Below are positions 16,754 through 19,643 of a stretch of 19,643 nt of DNA, in pieces (position 1 is the stretch's first letter; each line of letters opens with the position of its first letter). The DNA lies in NCBI GenBank assembly GCA_013140465.1, contig JABFST010000230.1, positions 1-19,643 of the forward strand, in the 5' to 3' direction. The DNA comes from Methylococcaceae bacterium. Lineage in GTDB: Bacteria; Pseudomonadota; Gammaproteobacteria; Methylococcales; Methylomonadaceae. Both the position numbers and the translations under genes were made by a program. The notes under the pieces were generated by a model. It did not search any database, had not been told where the DNA came from, and was given only the letters and a program-made list of their open reading frames with translations.

Positions 16754-17642
16754 CGTTACTCCCTACTTTACATTGATAAAGGCGTTCGGTTTTGATGCCG
16801 CGTATGCACAGGCCGCGCTTTGCCATTAGCGCTGCCAGCTTGCGGGTATCGCCATGGTTGTCGGCGGCACTAAAACAATAGCGGGTGTCGCCGGGAAATC
16901 GTTCGCGTTTGACTTTTGTGACTAGATATTTGAACACAATATGCGCCCACCCTCGCCGGAACGCCGGAGCGACCGTATAGGCATCTGCCGATGCGCAACC
17001 GTCGGCAACCGTACCCATGGCAACAGCGACCGCCACGCCATCCAGCGACAACGACACCGCCCATTCGTGGGCTGCCAGACCATGGCTGGCGATGCCCGCT
17101 AGCCGCGCCGCCATGGCGATACCGAACTCCTGCTCCATGAGGGGCTGGAACAACGACCACGGCACCTCGCCATCGCAACTGAGGCTTAAGTTGTCCGGTA
17201 TCGTGCCGCGCTGGACAAAGCGCTGATAATAACCCGCGAAAAATTGTTCAGCGTCTGCTAGGGTCGTCTCAAAATAATCGAGGGTATTAATCCGTTGAAA
17301 GCCCTGGCTTTCGCAAAAAGCCCAAGCCACAGGATCGGCTAAGCCTTGCCAAGCACTCACCCCAACCACACCCAAACGCTGCGCGTGTCCGATTGCGGTT
17401 GCTGCCAGTACCCGTCCTACACCAAGCCGACGGTAAGGCTCTGCCACCGCTACCCACACCACCGCCTCATGGTCTACTACGCGCAACACGACCGCGCCAA
17501 CAAGGCGCGTGGTGCCGTCCGCATCCGCGAGAAAGGCTAGCCAGCCATGCAATCCCGGCAAATCCGGGTGCAGCGCTTTACCAGTGAGCGCGCGCGCCAA
17601 CGGCCATTGCCGGGGCGTGACAGGAGTAACAGTAACAGTCAT
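16743..17642 (-). CDS. GNAT-family acetyltransferase-like protein with two GNAT-like halves
   Basis: The 299-residue protein has a clear acetyl-CoA-binding motif A in the first half (VAEPYRRLGVGRVLAATAI, about 66-84; the pyrophosphate loop is RRLGVG) followed by WAFCESQGFQRI, the typical GNAT ending. The second half has a fainter copy (YTVAPAFRRGWAHIVFKYLV, 222-241, and AALMAKRGL). The start at 17642 is the first ATG that gives a GNAT-like N-terminus; no good ribosome binding site precedes it. The gene overlaps the downstream phosphodiesterase-like gene by 11 bases, so the two probably act together. The substrate is unknown. The pair is GC-rich compared with its neighbours. Confidence 0.75.
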   Translation of the reverse strand: MTVTVTPVTPRQWPLARALTGKALHPDLPGLHGWLAFLADADGTTRLVGAVVLRVVDHEAVVWVAVAEPYRRLGVGRVLAATAIGHAQRLGVVGVSAWQGLADPVAWAFCESQGFQRINTLDYFETTLADAEQFFAGYYQRFVQRGTIPDNLSLSCDGEVPWSLFQPLMEQEFGIAMAARLAGIASHGLAAHEWAVSLSLDGVAVAVAMGTVADGCASADAYTVAPAFRRGWAHIVFKYLVTKVKRERFPGDTRYCFSAADNHGDTRKLAALMAKRGLCIRGIKTERLYQCKVGSNDEY

Positions 17643-17784
17643 GACGGAGGCGTGTGGGTAAGGGGGGTTGGAAAAAAGGCGGGGCTTATAAAGCGGAAAA
17701 TACGAAACCGTGGTATGAAAAAAACACCCCGGTCTAAAGAATTTGTTACTAAAAATAGTAAGGGCAATCCCTAGCCAGTAAAAG

Positions 17785-17851
17785 TTAAGCCGTTCATGCC
17801 GGGGGCGTGCGGGCAGTTTAAGCTGCGCACTGCCCGGCACAAACGGCTTAA
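17785..17851. repeat. Long imperfect hairpin between the PEP-CTERM remnant and the GNAT gene
   Basis: TTAAGCCGTT (17785-17794) pairs with AACGGCTTAA (17842-17851). An inner stem CGGGCAG/CTGCCCG extends the structure. It lies just past the 3' end of the minus-strand PEP-CTERM remnant and may have been its terminator. The stretch 17643-17784 before it holds no gene. Confidence 0.55.
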
Positions 17852-17860
17852 GCGATGGCT

Positions 17861-18319
17861 TTAAGCCGCCAATTTCTTGCGACCGATAAAGCCCGCCGCG
17901 CCGAGAGCCAGCAGGGCTAATGAGGCGGGTTCTGGGACGTTGCCAGTTGCGCCTGCAAGGATGCCTACATTGGCGTCAGATTCATAACCATAACCGTATA
18001 CGGTGGCTTCATAAGAAGATAAATCATTGGGGTTGTAAGCTGCGACGCCGACATCTATCCACGCGTAATGGAGGTTGCTGGCGAGGTCTAAAAAGCTAAG
18101 TCCCATATAACCACGATAAGGTTGGTCTGGGCCCGGCCAAGTGGCGAAGTCTGAGCCACCGTTAGCCCAATAGCCAGTGTTGCCGCTACGTGGCCTGTTG
18201 TCTTGGTTAAGAGCTGCAAACGCCGCGCTTTTATAAGTGCCCGAAGCATCGATAGGGTCACCAAATGCCAAAGGTAATGCAGCTGATGCGATTTTATGGT
18301 TGCGTTGGCATTGGTCCAA
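17861..18319 (-). pseudogene. PEP-CTERM sorting-domain protein, 5'-truncated remnant
   Basis: The C-terminus is a textbook exosortase signal: NVPEPASLALLALGAAGFIGRKK, i.e. a PEP motif, membrane helix and basic end. The body resembles secreted PEP-CTERM proteins (LHYAWIDVGV, then TVYGYGYESDANVGILAGA). But the frame opens only at a TTG at 18319, six codons after an in-frame TGA (18332-18334), and no signal peptide can be found; exosortase substrates need one. So the N-terminal part is lost, by deletion or frameshift. Homology starts about at PLAFGDPIDASG. It could still be a live gene if sequencing errors are present. Confidence 0.65.
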
Positions 18320-18334
18320 TGTGGGTAATAATCA

Positions 18335-18972
18335 CTGGCTATTGCTAGGGGCAAGAGCTGGTGCTTTTGTAGTTTTATAGTATGTTTAATAAAATGGATT
18401 AGTAGGGTGTGACTTAATAGTGCGCAGTCGAATTTAGGCAAAAGTGGCAGAAAAACACTGGCAAGAGAGCTGAAAATAGGGTATGCCAGTTGGCGCAAAC
18501 GTATAAGGTCTAAGATTGCACTTCGGAGTTGAATCCACGAAAGAATATGATATTTTTTAAAAAAAATGATTTTTCATGGTAATATTTAACCACTTTCCAC
18601 ATAAATGACTACTCATATAATCATTTATATTGGTAAGTGCTTATGAATTAAAATCAATACCTCTTTAAGGGCGTTGCTTTCTATATAAGTTGAAAAATAC
18701 AAATAAAAATCAATAACATGTGTTTTTAATTATGCCGTTGATTTATTTTGTTGATTTTTGACTTTTGTATAAGCCGATGCTTTAAGGGACTAGGGTGCGT
18801 TAACAGGCATTCTACGCAAGCTTATACCTTTAAGGTTGAAATGTAAGGCTTGTTAGGTAAGGTCTCTTTATCCAATACTAAATAAACTACCCGAAAAATC
18901 AATCTAAAACCTGACGCCATTCAGTAACGTTCGTTATTGGATTATAAAATCATCATTTAAAGAGTTCTTAAT
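18335..18972. other. AT-rich gene-free region upstream of the second PEP-CTERM gene
   Basis: No supported gene. It is clearly more AT-rich than the neighbouring genes. An imperfect inverted repeat of AAAATCAA/TTGATTT type lies near 18700-18760. A perfect palindrome TAACGTTCGTTA lies close to 18925-18940, about 40 bases before the next start, and may be an operator. No promoter could be assigned with confidence. Confidence 0.45.
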
Positions 18973-19515
18973 ATGAAGTTAAAAGTTAAAATTACCTCGG
19001 CATTATTGGCAACGCTATTGTCTACATTTCACTATGCTGAAGCGGGAGTAGTGGGATATAAGGTGACGGGTGTTAACAGTGATAATGATACTTACACCAC
19101 CATATTTGGATGGGATGACCAATTGGCTACTGTTGCCAATGTTCAATCAGTCAGTTTTTTTAGGAATTCTGACAATACCACGACCAATTTTAGTTCGTCT
19201 ATATCGTCATCACTATCACCACCGAAAAGATGGACTTTTACCGACGATACGAACGGCTACTCACTGTTTTTTGCCCTACAGTCAGGTAGTGTGCCTGTCC
19301 CAGCATTAGCGCTACTAAGTCTCTCCGCTAGAGTTGATATCCCTAACCAGTCCAGCATATTTTTTTTCGGACTTAATGGTACGATAGAGGAAACACCGTT
19401 AGGCAATAATGTTCCTGTACCCGGAAATGTGCCTGAACCCGCGTCTATCGCCCTATTGGCGGCAGGTCTGGCTGGTTTTGGTGTGGCTCGTAAACAACAC
19501 TTAAACGCAAAATAA
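18973..19515 (+). CDS. PEP-CTERM sorting-domain secreted protein
   Basis: The 180-residue protein has a cleavable signal peptide (about 1-24; KLKVKITSALLATLLS then AEA before GVVGY), a Ser/Thr/Asn-rich beta-type body (25-150), and a C-terminal sorting signal NVPEPASIALLAAGLAGFG followed by ARKQHLNAK (152-180). In this system an exosortase (EpsH-type) cuts at the PEP motif, and the proteins are exported and usually linked to exopolysaccharide production. No exosortase gene is in the window. AAAGAG shortly before the ATG is a weak ribosome binding site. The body has no recognised domain. It faces away from the PEP-CTERM remnant at 17861-18319, across 650 bases of AT-rich DNA. Confidence 0.85.
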   Translation: MKLKVKITSALLATLLSTFHYAEAGVVGYKVTGVNSDNDTYTTIFGWDDQLATVANVQSVSFFRNSDNTTTNFSSSISSSLSPPKRWTFTDDTNGYSLFFALQSGSVPVPALALLSLSARVDIPNQSSIFFFGLNGTIEETPLGNNVPVPGNVPEPASIALLAAGLAGFGVARKQHLNAK

Positions 19516-19554
19516 CTAGCCCATGCTCTTAAACTAAGCGCTCATCGCTGGACG

Positions 19555-19588
19555 GCAACGGTTTTAGCCATTGCCGTTCGGCAATGGC
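19555..19588. repeat. Palindromic repeat after the PEP-CTERM gene
   Basis: GCCATTGCCG (19567-19576) pairs with CGGCAATGGC (19579-19588), a 10-bp stem with a two-base loop. The left part, GCAACGGTTTTAGCCATTGC (19555-19574), resembles the arms of the palindromes at 14864 and 15036 (GCAACGGCTTTAGACGTTGC), so it is probably a member of the same repeat family. It may also end transcription of the PEP-CTERM gene. Confidence 0.55.
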
Positions 19589-19618
19589 ACCTAGTGTGCC
19601 CGGCATGGGATAAAACTT

Positions 19619-19638
19619 GTTATCTGAAAGGAGATAAC
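19619..19638. repeat. Small hairpin at the right edge
   Basis: GTTATCT (19619-19625) pairs with AGATAAC (19632-19638). The loop and right arm contain AAAGGAG, which could be a ribosome binding site for a gene beyond the window, but nothing further can be seen. Confidence 0.35.
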
Positions 19639-19643
19639 CGGAA

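Noticed and set aside
16104..16829. 241-codon plus-strand open frame
   Set aside because: It lies entirely opposite the phosphodiesterase-like gene and the end of the GNAT gene, in GC-rich DNA, and its composition (Ser/Ala/Pro-rich, no domain) is that of a shadow frame.
17643..17840. Upstream 66-codon extension of the GNAT-like protein
   Set aside because: The extension is not GNAT-like and crosses the hairpin at 17785-17851; the ATG at 17642 gives the family-like N-terminus.
18088..18498. 136-codon minus-strand open frame overlapping the PEP-CTERM remnant
   Set aside because: It is in another frame from the PEP-CTERM homology, has no convincing signal peptide or domain, and is best read as non-coding or as frameshifted debris.
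19285..19335. Second, internal VPVPALALL sorting signal in the PEP-CTERM protein
   Set aside because: It has no following basic end or true membrane helix and sits within a likely beta-strand body; chance resemblance.
19619..19638. RNA thermometer hiding a ribosome binding site
   Set aside because: The downstream gene is outside the window, so a start codon cannot be placed.

Overview
The window reads as an ordinary gammaproteobacterial chromosome segment. The gene order mlaE-mlaD-mlaB-murA-hisG-hisD-hisC, then petABC-sspA-sspB, then lexA divergent from uvrB, together with PEP-CTERM (exosortase-sorted) proteins, suggests a Methylococcales-type methanotroph or a relative. That assignment is inference from gene order and protein style, not from a search.

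Region 1 (1-7023): the tail of a lipid-asymmetry transport operon (MlaE end, MlaD, MlaB) runs into murA (peptidoglycan precursor synthesis) and three histidine genes (hisG short form, hisD, hisC). mlaC and the ibaG/bolA-like gene, which usually lie between mlaD and murA, are absent here. Between hisG and hisD sits an AT-rich, tightly coupled two-gene insert (2952-4534). It encodes an ABC/OLD-type ATPase and a small protein with Toprim-like acidic motifs, and looks like a split OLD/PARIS-like defence module riding in a housekeeping operon.

Region 2 (7024-11202): petA-petB-petC encode the cytochrome bc1 complex. They are followed by strong hairpins, an extended -10 promoter, and sspA-sspB (RNA polymerase-associated stringent starvation protein and the ClpXP adaptor). 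PetB carries an unusual C-terminal tail with a duplicated heptad.

Region 3 (11203-14804): a gene-poor stretch holds a 138-bp MITE-like element with near-perfect terminal inverted repeats and a 4-bp target duplication. On the minus strand, lexA is followed by an unlisted 44-residue ORF with a strong ribosome binding site. The lexA-uvrB divergent region carries four GAAC/GTTC half-sites spaced exactly 11 bp apart, i.e. overlapping GTTC-N7-GTTC direct repeats. These look like an alphaproteobacterial LexA operator rather than the usual gammaproteobacterial CTGT-N8-ACAG.

Region 4 (14805-17851): a 172-bp tandem duplication copies the last codons of uvrB plus two palindromes. Next comes a GC-rich, translationally coupled minus-strand pair: a double-GNAT-like protein and an alkaline-phosphatase-superfamily protein whose nucleophile and two metal-ligand positions appear replaced (a likely pseudoenzyme), with a helical C-terminal half.

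Region 5 (17861-19643): a 5'-degenerate PEP-CTERM gene on the minus strand, about 640 bp of AT-rich DNA with no gene, an intact PEP-CTERM secreted protein on the plus strand, and closing palindromic repeats.
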